From contig NZ_JAVIFT010000002.1 in the NCBI RefSeq assembly GCF_031157355.1, positions 62,001 to 126,000 of the forward strand: 64,000 nt of DNA. Direction: 5' to 3'. Shown in pieces: positions 7,948 to 15,131 of the stretch. Position numbers and translations under genes: made by a program. Positions within the stretch are counted from its first letter, which is position 1. Each line of letters opens with the position of its first letter. The notes beneath the pieces were generated by a model. That model made no database searches, was not told the origin of the DNA, and saw only the letters and a list, made by a program, of their open reading frames with translations. Source of the stretch: Hyphomicrobium sp. LHD-15 (GTDB lineage: Bacteria; Pseudomonadota; Alphaproteobacteria; Rhizobiales; Hyphomicrobiaceae).

Positions 7948-9162
7948 ATGTCTCTCGGTGCGCGCGCGTTCGTGTTCGTCGTCTTTTTCTTGCTGGGCCT
8001 TTCGTTCGTCGCCCAAACGGCGCTGTTGTTCTGGGAATTCGGCCCGGAGAAGGCGCTGGTGTTCGCAACCTTCGACAGCCACCTTTTCCTGTTTTTCCCG
8101 ACGCTCGGGCTGGTGGCGCTGGCCGCCTTCTATCTGCCGTCGTGCGCCTTCGTCGACATGTACTGGCGCTATGTCTCGTTCGGGCCGCTCAGATTTCTGA
8201 TCGGGCTCATCGTGCTCGGCGGGGCGGCCTACTACATCGCGTCCGGGCTTTCCTCGAACCCGCATCGCTCGGTCTGGGATCTCAAGCCAGAAACGCTCGC
8301 CCGCGATAAAAGCGAGCCGGCAGGTTGCGGCGATGCCGGGCGCCCGTGCGAACGGATCGCGCTCATCGACGGCGTCTCCAACCTTTCGCAAGTCAGCCGG
8401 CGGCGGATCGGCGTTCGGGAATTCTACAGATCGTGCGAAGCCGAGCCGCTGATCGAGCCCGGTACCACGGAAGAGGCCAAACGGTTCTGCTTTGCCTCGA
8501 CGCCGCTGTCGGAGGCCCCGCGCCTCAGCACGGATGCCGAATGCTGCCAGGCGCAGCGGCGCTACCAATCCGCGATCGACCGCCTCTACGTGGATCCCAG
8601 GCAGCAATCGATCACCGGGCGCATCCATAAGCTCTTGATGCCTGCGAAGGTATTCTTCCTGTTCATCCTGCTCGGCATCAGCGCGTTGCTCACGCTGCGG
8701 CATGCAGGCGTGAAGCGACACTACCCCGACCGCATTAGCCATATCGAGATCTCGGTGCTGGTCGGCGCGGTCGCGATGATCTTCTTCCCGTTGATGAGCC
8801 AGGCGTACGTTCAATCGGCTGATGCGCTGTTCGGCGTGCAGCAGCGCGGCGGGTTCCGATCGATCGTGACGCTGATGAGCTTCCTGTTCGGGGCGTGGGC
8901 GGTTCTTCTGCTGCTGTTCTCGTTCCGGCAGCATGACCAGGATCTCGAGCTTGCGGCCAAACTCACCGGCGTCGCGGCAAGTACGATCGCGGTCTTCAAA
9001 TACGATCTCCTGGTTTCGATCGTGGTGCGCGTGCTCGGCTCGGGTGCGGATGAGAAGTCCGTCGCGATGCTGATCGGCCTCGCGGTGCTGGCTGTACTCG
9101 TGCTGCTGTCGCCCTTCGTCCGGCGAATCTTCGTCGGTACGGACAGAACGGTTCCGGAGTGA
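7948..9162 (+). CDS. Membrane protein of unknown function with a cysteine-rich extracytoplasmic loop
   Basis: I do not recognise this 404-residue protein. It has three hydrophobic segments in the first 105 residues (about 6-28, 45-68, 84-100), then a soluble stretch from about 105 to 225, then about four more helices to residue 395. The soluble part holds six cysteines (in AGCGD, RPCER, YRSCE, RFCFA and ECCQA), an even number that suggests disulphides in the periplasm, plus WDLKPET and several short polar repeats. The ATG at 7948 sits just after ACCGATTTC and lacks a strong ribosome site. It is flanked by a glycosyltransferase gene upstream and a convergent phasin gene; no operon is evident. 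Confidence 0.7.
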   Translation: MSLGARAFVFVVFFLLGLSFVAQTALLFWEFGPEKALVFATFDSHLFLFFPTLGLVALAAFYLPSCAFVDMYWRYVSFGPLRFLIGLIVLGGAAYYIASGLSSNPHRSVWDLKPETLARDKSEPAGCGDAGRPCERIALIDGVSNLSQVSRRRIGVREFYRSCEAEPLIEPGTTEEAKRFCFASTPLSEAPRLSTDAECCQAQRRYQSAIDRLYVDPRQQSITGRIHKLLMPAKVFFLFILLGISALLTLRHAGVKRHYPDRISHIEISVLVGAVAMIFFPLMSQAYVQSADALFGVQQRGGFRSIVTLMSFLFGAWAVLLLLFSFRQHDQDLELAAKLTGVAASTIAVFKYDLLVSIVVRVLGSGADEKSVAMLIGLAVLAVLVLLSPFVRRIFVGTDRTVPE

Positions 9163-9290
9163 GGGATTTGCGCGCAACCGAAACTCTTCCGACACGCGGG
9201 CGCATGTCAGGTTCGGTAGACGGGTGCATTGAGCGCGTGGTGCACGCCACACAGGATGCGTGACGCGACCGCGATCTGGTGGCGCTCGGC

Positions 9291-9689
9291 TTAGTGGCGA
9301 ATGTCAGCCTCGGCTTCATCCATGTGCGACTGGATCACGCTCGCGGTTTCGTCGGCGAGTTTTTGATTGAGCCGCGCGAAGTACTGGAACTCGGCCTGAT
9401 ACTGCTGCTGGGCGCGTTGGAAGAACTCCGAATACGCGGCAAACAGATCCTGGACCGTCTTGCACTCCATGAAGCGCTGAGAGGCGGCCATGTCCTCGTT
9501 GACGCGCCGGTTCACGAAACCCAGCCACTCGTTGTTGGCCCGGGACATCTGCTCCAGGAAGCGGCCGTTCAACTCCGTCATGGCCGCGAACATCGGACGA
9601 TTTATTGTCAGCCAAGCCTCGAAAGAGGCAAGGCCCGGATTTTTATCCAAGCCCTGGTCGGCTAGCGATCTTGACGCATTCGCATTCAT
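9291..9689 (-). CDS. Phasin family protein
   Basis: A 132-residue, almost wholly helical amphipathic protein with the phasin pattern: an N-terminal MFAAMTELNGRFLEQMSRANNEW region, then QDLFAAYSEFFQRAQQQYQ, and a C-terminal helix ending in DETASVIQSHMDEAEADIRH. Phasins coat polyhydroxyalkanoate granules and control their size. ATG 9689 follows GGAGGAG at ideal spacing; the GTG 15 bases upstream overlaps that site and is rejected. No pha synthesis genes are present in the window. The gene converges with the cysteine-rich membrane protein gene. Confidence 0.82.
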   Translation of the reverse strand: MNANASRSLADQGLDKNPGLASFEAWLTINRPMFAAMTELNGRFLEQMSRANNEWLGFVNRRVNEDMAASQRFMECKTVQDLFAAYSEFFQRAQQQYQAEFQYFARLNQKLADETASVIQSHMDEAEADIRH

Positions 9690-10159
9690 TGTACGCTCCT
9701 CCACCAGTATGCGACTTCAATGATCAACGTCGCGCCACCGTCTTTCGACGCGCGGTGGCTCTCTCGTGAAATGCAGCACAGTCTCGTCAGTCGCATTTCA
9801 ACATCGACGGGCCGGATCGGTCATGGACCGCAATCAGCAATCGAGATCCGCCGGACCGCAGCGGGCGCGCCAGCGAGCCAAACGCAAGGCCCTGTGACGC
9901 TCACCCTTCCGACGTCGGAAGGGCCCTATAATGTGCGCGCCGCGTGCGTGACGGCGCTTTCAACTTTCATAGTTATCCACAACATCCCGACGCTTTTGCG
10001 ACGCCACGTTTTCTCTGAGATGCGTTCAGAGAAAGCCGGTCTCGCGTCGAAGACTTCGTTTGCTCTTCAAATTCAAAGAAGTCCGTGCCGTAGTGCCGTT
10101 CAATTCATTCTCCGCCTCGAAATTTATATCGAGAGGGCGGCGCAGCTCGGAGCGGGCAC
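9690..10159. other. Divergent intergenic region between phasin and SDR genes
   Basis: 470 bases with no credible ORF. An inverted repeat TGAAATGC (9767-9774) / GCATTTCA (9793-9800) lies 78 bases before the phasin ATG and may be its operator. A 20-base palindrome with a TATAAT faces the SDR gene (listed separately). A 9-bp hairpin, TTTCTCTGA (10010-10018) / TCAGAGAAA (10026-10034), lies further down. A single TTATCCACA at 9973-9981 looks like a DnaA box but stands alone. Confidence 0.6.
9904..9932 (+). promoter_or_regulatory. 20-base perfect palindrome abutting a TATAAT -10 box
   Basis: CCCTTCCGACGTCGGAAGGG (9904-9923) is its own reverse complement over all 20 bases. Three bases later comes a consensus TATAAT (9927-9932) reading toward the SDR gene at 10160. 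The palindrome occupies the -35 zone, where no TTGACA-like hexamer is seen, so an activator or a repressor binding there would decide expression. The factor is unknown. Confidence 0.5.
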
Positions 10160-11041
10160 ATGTCGGATCTCCTCGTCTCTCTGATCGATCGCTGGATCGG
10201 CCGGCGCGCCGTGGTGGATCCTCAAGCGCTTGCAGCCGTGCGTGGGTTGAGGCCCGTCGTCGTCGTTAGCGGAGCCTCGCGCGGGATCGGGCGGGCGCTT
10301 GCGGCGCGCTTCGCGCAAGCGGGGCGCGACCTGATGCTGATCGCGCGCGATGCGGCCGCCGTCGAAGCTGCGGCGCAGGAGATTTCCAATTCGACAAGCG
10401 TTCGCGTGGATGCGCTCGCGCTCGACATCACGAACCCGGATGCGCCGCGCCTGCTCGATCAGGCGCTGCAAGCCAACGGAAGCTATGCCGATGTGCTCAT
10501 CAACAACGCGGGCATCGGATTTGCCGGGCTGTTCGCGGATCAATCCGCGCCGGAGCTGGATCGGCTGCTCGCGCTCAATGTCACGGCCGCAAGCCGCCTC
10601 ATGCATCACGTGTTGCCACCGATGATTGCACGCGGGCGCGGCGGCATTCTCAACGTGGCTTCGCTCGGCGGGCTGGTGCCTGGTCCGTATCAAGCGGCCT
10701 ACTATGCAAGCAAAGCCTATCTCATCTCGCTGACGGAAGCCGTTGCGCACGAAGCACGCGGCCGCGGCGTGCGCATCGCAGTCGTCGCGCCGGGCCCGGT
10801 CGACACGACGTTTCACAAATCGATGGACGCGGACGGCGCGCTCTACCGCAGCGTGTTCCCCGCGATCTCGACGAACGCCGTGGCGGCGAGCGCCTATCGC
10901 GGTTTCCTCATGGGGCGGACGGTGATGGTGCCGGGCGTGCTGCCGACGGCGAGTGCGCTGGCGCTCAAGTTTCTGCCGCACGCTCTGAGCGTGCCGATGG
11001 TCGCCGGGCTACTTTCGGTGAAGCCGGCTCGACGCAGCTAG
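10160..11041 (+). CDS. SDR family NAD(P)-dependent oxidoreductase
   Basis: A 293-residue short-chain dehydrogenase/reductase. The coenzyme loop is GASRGIG at 38-44, the structural NNAG motif follows near 116, and the active-site YxxxK appears in AAYYASKAYL after the catalytic Ser of VASLGG. The 30-residue N-terminal extension and the C-terminal hydrophobic tail (PSVPMVAGLLSV-like) match membrane-associated long-chain SDRs. GGAGCGGG precedes ATG 10160. The position opposite a phasin gene hints at lipid or PHA metabolism, but substrate is unknown. Confidence 0.85.
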   Translation: MSDLLVSLIDRWIGRRAVVDPQALAAVRGLRPVVVVSGASRGIGRALAARFAQAGRDLMLIARDAAAVEAAAQEISNSTSVRVDALALDITNPDAPRLLDQALQANGSYADVLINNAGIGFAGLFADQSAPELDRLLALNVTAASRLMHHVLPPMIARGRGGILNVASLGGLVPGPYQAAYYASKAYLISLTEAVAHEARGRGVRIAVVAPGPVDTTFHKSMDADGALYRSVFPAISTNAVAASAYRGFLMGRTVMVPGVLPTASALALKFLPHALSVPMVAGLLSVKPARRS

Positions 11042-11182
11042 TTATCTCACCTGCGACCAAATCGAACGAACGATGTTTTCGTGTCCGATGTCCGCCAACG
11101 TTTGGAGAGTTGAAACGATTTGGGTGTCTAATCGTCATCAAGCGCCAGGGATTTGGTCCCGCGTACCTTGGTGCGCATATAG

Positions 11183-11216
11183 CGGCGGCCTGGAGAGCAT
11201 GCTCGATAGGCCGCCG
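11183..11216. terminator. Hairpin downstream of the SDR gene
   Basis: Arms CGGCGGCCT (11183-11191) and AGGCCGCCG (11208-11216) pair perfectly; the loop itself holds the palindrome GAGCATGCTC (11195-11204). It lies 140 bases after the SDR stop and has only a weak T-run (TGTTTTC) a few bases later. It could end SDR transcription or be the tail of the convergent small gene. The rest of the 288-base gap 11042-11329 shows nothing. Confidence 0.4.
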
Positions 11217-11329
11217 TAAGTGTTTTCAGGCTCCGTCGGAAAATGCTCAAGGTCCTGTTAGGGGATCTTAATCAGCTCTTACCATTTTGGCCCGCCGCCG
11301 CCCGCGTTCGCAAGATCGCGGGGCTATGC

Positions 11330-11545
11330 CTACGCCGCGCCTTTGTGCTTGGCGGCGACCTGCTTTGCCAACTTCTCGACGAGGGCCTTATCGATCTTGG
11401 CCGTTTGTCGGGTCGCGGGGCGCTCAGGGCTGTCGGATGTCACGTCTCCGACCGACACGGGATCGCTCGCGGGAAACGTATTTTCGAGCGCATTGTCGAG
11501 CTGCTTTTCGAGCTCCGCTTTCGGAAGCTTGTTTTTTGTGGTCAT
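11330..11545 (-). CDS. Small conserved-looking hypothetical protein
   Basis: A 71-residue hydrophilic protein rich in Lys, Ala and Asp. It begins with a predicted helix (KLPKAELEKQLDNALENTFPASDP), the ENTFPASDP part looking like the short 'FPASDP' motif common in small alphaproteobacterial stress proteins, and ends in a Lys/Ala helix (LVEKLAKQVAAKHK). ATG 11545 has GGAGGAAACC directly upstream, a strong ribosome site that makes it a real gene. Function unknown; it neighbours a DUF883-like gene on the same strand. Confidence 0.65.
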   Translation of the reverse strand: MTTKNKLPKAELEKQLDNALENTFPASDPVSVGDVTSDSPERPATRQTAKIDKALVEKLAKQVAAKHKGAA

Positions 11546-11621
11546 GGTTTCCTCCCGAGAGCCCGCACCGCTCACGCGGCCGGGCTCTCAAATTCGAACT
11601 CGCCTCTCAAGTAGAGTCGCT

Positions 11622-11981
11622 TTAGATGCGCCGCTTCAATGCGCGGTAACCGGGCTCGACATAGTCCGAGAGGCGCTGAAGCAAATCCTCGTTGTTGCGG
11701 CGGGCCGGCGCCATCTTCCACAGCGCGCCGACGGCACAAGCGAATGCCGCTACCGCCCCGAGCGCGAGCAAAGGCTGCTCCTGCACGAAGCGCTTGGTGG
11801 CGGAAACAGCGCTATCGACGCTTTCGCCCGCGCTCTTCAACGCCTTGGCGCCTTCGGCCGAGACTTTGTCAGCCACATCCTCAGCCTTCTGTTTCAGCTT
11901 GCGAACCGTTTCTTCGGATTCGCTTGCGCCAGTCGCTCGAGAAGCGGACGTGCTCTGATAGGGCTCATAGGCCTGTCCCAT
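11622..11981 (-). CDS. DUF883-like (ElaB/YqjD-type) small membrane-anchored protein
   Basis: A 119-residue protein: a low-complexity Ser/Ala-rich start (YEPYQSTSASR), a charged helix from about 30 to 75 (EETVRKLKQKAEDVADKVSAE), one hydrophobic segment at about 78-97 (LALGAVAAFACAVGALWKM) and a basic tail. That is the layout of ElaB/YqjD proteins, which are tail-anchored in the inner membrane and bind ribosomes in stationary phase in E. coli. Here the helix is followed by a 20-residue cytosolic end rather than stopping at the anchor. ATG 11981 has AAGGGAG upstream. The ribosome-binding role is inferred by analogy only. Confidence 0.65.
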   Translation of the reverse strand: MGQAYEPYQSTSASRATGASESEETVRKLKQKAEDVADKVSAEGAKALKSAGESVDSAVSATKRFVQEQPLLALGAVAAFACAVGALWKMAPARRNNEDLLQRLSDYVEPGYRALKRRI

Positions 11982-12175
11982 GTGCGGCTCCCTTGTTTGA
12001 AGTTGAGTGGGCTTCGAAGTGGATCGAGGTCGCCTCCTCAACGCGAGCAGCGGAGGATTCGTTCCGGGGCCTAAAATTCCCAGAGATGCACGCAAGTCGC
12101 GCCGGGAACTTTACGTTTCCTAAAGGCGTTCAGTAGACACGATACAATCGCAAATTCCCGCAAACGAGCACGCCC

Positions 12176-12424
12176 ATGAACGTCTCCGGCTACAGCGCAA
12201 ACGACATCAAGCTGTTCAGAGCCATTCTCGATGCCTCGATGGCCGAGAGCCTGGCGTGCGGGGCGGACATTCCGCTCGACCTGATGACGATGCGCTTGTT
12301 CAAGGCCGCGGGGAAAGGCGAACGCGATCCGCGCCGGCTGGTGGCCGCCGTACTCGGGCTCGACGAGAAGCCAGCGGAGCGCTCATATACATTTAGTGCC
12401 GGCACGTTCAGCGCTGGCGCCTGA
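12176..12424 (+). CDS. Small hypothetical protein
   Basis: An 82-residue soluble protein I do not recognise. It is mostly helical (NDIKLFRAILDASMAESL, then IPLDLMTMRLFKAAGKGERDP) and ends with a short repeat, SAGTFSAGA. No domain, signal peptide or membrane segment is visible. The first ATG is used; the ribosome site is poor (only GCACGCCC precedes it). Codon use is GC-rich in third positions like its neighbours, which supports a real gene. Confidence 0.5.
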   Translation: MNVSGYSANDIKLFRAILDASMAESLACGADIPLDLMTMRLFKAAGKGERDPRRLVAAVLGLDEKPAERSYTFSAGTFSAGA

Positions 12425-12501
12425 AACGGCTTCTGTTGTTTCCGCGGATTGTCTCTAGGCAGGCCGCATTGCCTGCCATCGGCCGTGCGCAGCCTTCCTG
12501 T

Positions 12502-12690
12502 TCAGCATGCGTCTTTCGGTTTGCGGGTGTCGGGGATGCCTTTGTCCTCCCGCTCGCCGCCGGCAAAGCCGTGCTCGTTGATCTCGTCGGCGGCCTTGGT
12601 TTTCTCCTCCGGCCGATAGGACGTTCCTTCGCCGTACTGCTCGCGTTGTCCCTCTCCGTATTTCAGGCGCGGATTTTTCGTGGCCGGCAT
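12502..12690 (-). CDS. Small hydrophilic hypothetical protein
   Basis: A 62-residue, highly charged and glycine-rich protein, probably disordered (GEGQREQYGEGTSYRPEEK). The composition recalls hydrophilin-type desiccation or osmotic stress proteins, but no family is recognised. GAAGGGAGACGCC precedes ATG 12690 with good spacing, which is the main support for coding. It ends in a single Cys. It lies opposite the neighbouring small genes, with no shared operon. Confidence 0.5.
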   Translation of the reverse strand: MPATKNPRLKYGEGQREQYGEGTSYRPEEKTKAADEINEHGFAGGEREDKGIPDTRKPKDAC

Positions 12691-12885
12691 GGCGTCTCCC
12701 TTCGTGCGCGTCGAACAGTTCTGCCGACTAACAATCGGCCGCTGCCGCCGGTTCCTCCGGGTTGCCGATGAATCCCAAAAAGCCGTGCTGGAGCTTTGTT
12801 TGCGACGCGCTGTGGTGCGAGCGCACTAGAGCCCTCAGGCGGGGCTCGCAATGATGGTGGGGAGCTGATTCGTTTCGGGGGACTT

Positions 12886-13080
12886 ATGAAGGAAACGCAA
12901 AAGCGGACGCTCTGCTACCTGGTGCTTGGGGCGAGCCTGACCGTACTCCTGCAGAACCTAGCCCGGCGCCGGTACGTGGAGACGGCCGCGCGGCCGATCA
13001 CGCGCAAGCCCGGTGGCGGGGAGGTCATCGACCTCGCGGCCTGGAGAGAATCGAAGGCCCGTACTCAGGCCCTGATGTAA
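12886..13080 (+). CDS. Small single-pass membrane protein, unknown
   Basis: A 64-residue protein with one short hydrophobic segment (LCYLVLGASLTVLLQNL, about 8-24) followed by a basic patch RRRY, which fits an N-out/C-in anchor. The cytosolic half ends EVIDLAAWRESKARTQAL. ATG 12886 has TTTCGGGGGA close upstream. No family recognised. Its stop is followed after 28 bases by a 9-bp hairpin that could be its terminator. Confidence 0.5.
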   Translation: MKETQKRTLCYLVLGASLTVLLQNLARRRYVETAARPITRKPGGGEVIDLAAWRESKARTQALM

Positions 13081-13108
13081 GCGCGCTCGCGCAATCCAAT
13101 GGGAATTC

Positions 13109-13167
13109 GTCGGCAGGCGTTGAGACCTGCCGACGCCGTGCCAGCCGTCCCTCGAGCCAGCTGGCAC
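13109..13167. other. Two consecutive hairpins, possible terminator or small RNA
   Basis: First hairpin: GTCGGCAGG (13109-13117) with CCTGCCGAC (13126-13134). Second: GTGCCAGC (13138-13145) with GCTGGCAC (13160-13167). Both stems are perfect. There is no T-run, so an intrinsic terminator is not certain; a structured 3' UTR or a non-coding RNA is also possible. They sit between a small ORF and an FNR-like site in a 282-base stretch without genes. Confidence 0.35.
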
Positions 13168-13225
13168 CGTCCTGCTTACCCCTTCAGGACATCCGGTTCA
13201 TACCGCAGCCTCGCTCCGCCCACGT

Positions 13226-13239
13226 CTGATCTAGATCAA
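13226..13239. promoter_or_regulatory. FNR/FixK-like box without an obvious target gene
   Basis: CTGATCTAGATCAA matches the anaerobox TTGAT-N4-ATCAA with one mismatch (first base). No ORF begins within 400 bases on the plus strand; on the minus strand the nearest start (12690) is over 500 bases away. It may drive an unannotated RNA, or it may be a chance match. Confidence 0.4.
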
Positions 13240-13362
13240 ACCGAAAGGTTGAACGGTGGATAGCGCGTGCGGCTAAGCCTTTGCTGCGCGCAGAGTCGCG
13301 CGATCGCCCGACAGCATCACGGCCCCACGCTCATTCAGTTACGAAATTTTTCGGGCTTGGGC

Positions 13363-13438
13363 TGGTGCCGCAAACAGGACTCGAACCTGTGACCCCGTCA
13401 TTACGAATGACGTGCTCTACCAACTGAGCTATTGCGGC
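13363..13438 (-). tRNA. tRNA-Thr (anticodon CGU)
   Basis: The 76-base minus-strand sequence folds as a complete cloverleaf: acceptor GCCGCAA with TTGCGGC, D-loop AGCTCAGTTGGTAGAGC, anticodon stem GTCA/TGAC with loop TTCGTAA (anticodon CGT, reading ACG), T-arm ACAGG TTCGAGT CCTGT, and an encoded CCA end. A spurious ORF runs through it. Confidence 0.96.
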
Positions 13439-13688
13439 TTGTGCCACCGTCTCCACGCCGGAAGCATCGCCCCGGCCAAAGCAGCGCGCCTTGATAGGCC
13501 GAAACGGCCGGCTGTTCAAGGCCCAGGTTGCGGCAAATTCTACCCCATCACGACCCCGATCCCGCCAATTCAGGGCCTAGCGCAGGCGCTCCACGCCGAT
13601 CCACGGCTTTTGGGGAACCCTCCTTGGGTGTCAGAGCGTTGGGTAAGATCAAACCCCCGCCATGCGTACCCAACGGAGGGGAGCATCC

Positions 13689-13946
13689 ATGCCAGCGCGG
13701 AACCCCGTACTGGACGATCTGATTGCGCGCATGCGCCAGCCCATCAACGTGCGGGACCTCGCCAACGAAGAGGCGCTGCGCATCATGGTGCGCCTCGGCC
13801 TTGCCCATCCCATGACGCTTGCGGCCGCGCTCAAGGTCGTCGCGTCGGAGATGCCGCACGGGCGCATGTCGGAAATCGAGGCGACAGCGCGCGCGCTGCA
13901 CGCGAAGCTGCTGCGCCGGCATGACGAGCCGGAAACGCCTCAGTGA
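13689..13946 (+). CDS. Small hypothetical protein
   Basis: An 85-residue soluble, helical protein (PVLDDLIARMRQPINVRDL, then EALRIMVRLGLAHPMTLAAALKVVASEMP). No recognised domain. ATG 13689 is preceded by CGGAGGGGAGCATCC, a strong ribosome site, so I prefer it to the ATG at 13662 that lies within the leader. It converges with the methyltransferase gene that ends at 13959. Confidence 0.55.
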   Translation: MPARNPVLDDLIARMRQPINVRDLANEEALRIMVRLGLAHPMTLAAALKVVASEMPHGRMSEIEATARALHAKLLRRHDEPETPQ

Positions 13947-13958
13947 TCCGGGGCTTGG

Positions 13959-14603
13959 TTAGAGCTGCCAGACGGAGGTGCGCTTGATCTCGGCGTCCTC
14001 CAGCTCGCGCGTGACGGGTACCTGATATTCCGCCGCGCGCGTGAAAATCCCGTTCGGAAAATAGCTGCGTTTGGGATCGCCGATCAGTACGCGTGCGCCA
14101 TTGGCTGCGGCCTTCTCAAGGTAAGACGTGACACGCGCGGCAAGCTCGCGCTCATAGAAAAGGTCGCCGACCAGCACGATATCGGAAGGATCGGGATCGC
14201 GAGCCAATAGGTCTTCCTGCGTAACGCTCACCTCGACACCATTCAGCGCCGCGTTGAGGCGGACGGCGGCGAGAGAAAACGTGTCGATGTCGGCCGCGAG
14301 AACGCGTCCCGCGCCCGCGAGCTTCGCGGCGATCGCGGTGAGACCGGAGCCCGAGCCCAGATCGATGACCGAACCACCGGCCACAAGCGCGGCGTTGTCG
14401 AGCAGATAGCGCGCGAGCGCCTGCCCACCGGCCCAGGCGAAGGCCCAGAATGGCGGCGGCACGTTCATCTCACCCAGCTCTTCCTCGGTCTTCTGCCAGA
14501 TCGGCAGGCTTTCCTCGGCGAGATGCAGGCGGATCTCCGGTACCAACGGCGGGCTCAGGATACGGGTGTTGGCGGCAATGAAGGCCTCGGGGGATCCGCT
14601 CAT
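13959..14603 (-). CDS. SAM-dependent protein methyltransferase, EtfB-lysine/nicotinamide-N-methyltransferase-like
   Basis: A 214-residue class I methyltransferase. The N-terminal signature FIAANTRILSPPLVPEIRL and EELGEMNVPPPFWAFAWAGGQALARY is shared with the METTL20/EtfB lysine methyltransferases. Motif I is VIDLGSGSGLTAIAA and the acidic ADIDT (motif II) follows. In other alphaproteobacteria this protein trimethylates the beta subunit of electron-transfer flavoprotein. ATG 14603 overlaps the upstream EVE gene by four bases (ATGA), giving a coupled two-gene operon. The substrate is inferred from family membership. Confidence 0.78.
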   Translation of the reverse strand: MSGSPEAFIAANTRILSPPLVPEIRLHLAEESLPIWQKTEEELGEMNVPPPFWAFAWAGGQALARYLLDNAALVAGGSVIDLGSGSGLTAIAAKLAGAGRVLAADIDTFSLAAVRLNAALNGVEVSVTQEDLLARDPDPSDIVLVGDLFYERELAARVTSYLEKAAANGARVLIGDPKRSYFPNGIFTRAAEYQVPVTRELEDAEIKRTSVWQL

Positions 14604-15061
14604 CCCTTGGCTTTTTTGGATTTCTTGGCGGCGGACGGCTTTGGCGGCGCAAGGCCGGCCATGTGGCAGACCTCCGCCCATTCCGCGTCCGTCACCGGCT
14701 GCACCGAAAGGCGCGCGGTGGTGACGAGCTTCATTTCGGCGAGCTTCGGATTTGCCTTGATGTCGGCCAGCGAAACCGGCTTCGGCAGCGGCTCGACGGC
14801 GCGAACGTCGACGCATTGCCAGGCGCCGGTGTCGTCGGTCTGATCGGGATGGGCGAGGGCGATCACCTCGAGGATACCGACGGCCTCCTTGCCGATGTTC
14901 GAATGATAGAAGAAGCCGAGATCACCGATCTGCATGGCGCGCATGTTGTTGCGAGCCTGGAAGTTGCGCACGCCGGTCCACGGCTCGCCCTTGGCCCCCT
15001 TGGCGACGAGTTGGTCCCAGGAGAAGGCGTCGGGTTCGGATTTCAGAAGCCAGTAGGCCAT
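14600..15061 (-). CDS. EVE domain-containing protein
   Basis: A 153-residue EVE/PUA-like domain protein. It starts MAYWLLKSEPDAFSWDQL and has GVRNFQARNNMRAM and GDLGFFYHS, the conserved modified-base-binding core found in thymocyte nuclear protein 1 homologues. The tail after residue 138 is a Lys-rich, probably disordered end (KKSKKAK). EVE proteins bind modified nucleotides (for instance methylated cytosine), but the cellular role of this housekeeping type is unknown. It is the first gene of a pair with the methyltransferase. Confidence 0.85.
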   Translation of the reverse strand: MAYWLLKSEPDAFSWDQLVAKGAKGEPWTGVRNFQARNNMRAMQIGDLGFFYHSNIGKEAVGILEVIALAHPDQTDDTGAWQCVDVRAVEPLPKPVSLADIKANPKLAEMKLVTTARLSVQPVTDAEWAEVCHMAGLAPPKPSAAKKSKKAKG

Positions 15062-15131
15062 CGGCGGTGCCTCGTATTTGTCGTGGCCGGCACCTTACGC
15101 GATCCGGCCGGCACCTCAACCCCGAGGCTTT

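Noticed and set aside
9973-9981. Consensus DnaA box TTATCCACA
   Set aside because: Single copy with no AT-rich unwinding zone or clustering, so no evidence for a replication origin.
9720-10184. 154-codon ORF between the phasin and SDR genes
   Set aside because: No ribosome site, mixed composition, overlaps the SDR start and the palindromic promoter; not credible.
13331-13519. Minus-strand ORF with AIAQLVEH...GSSPVCGTS
   Set aside because: It is the translation of tRNA-Thr; such peptides are a known annotation artefact.
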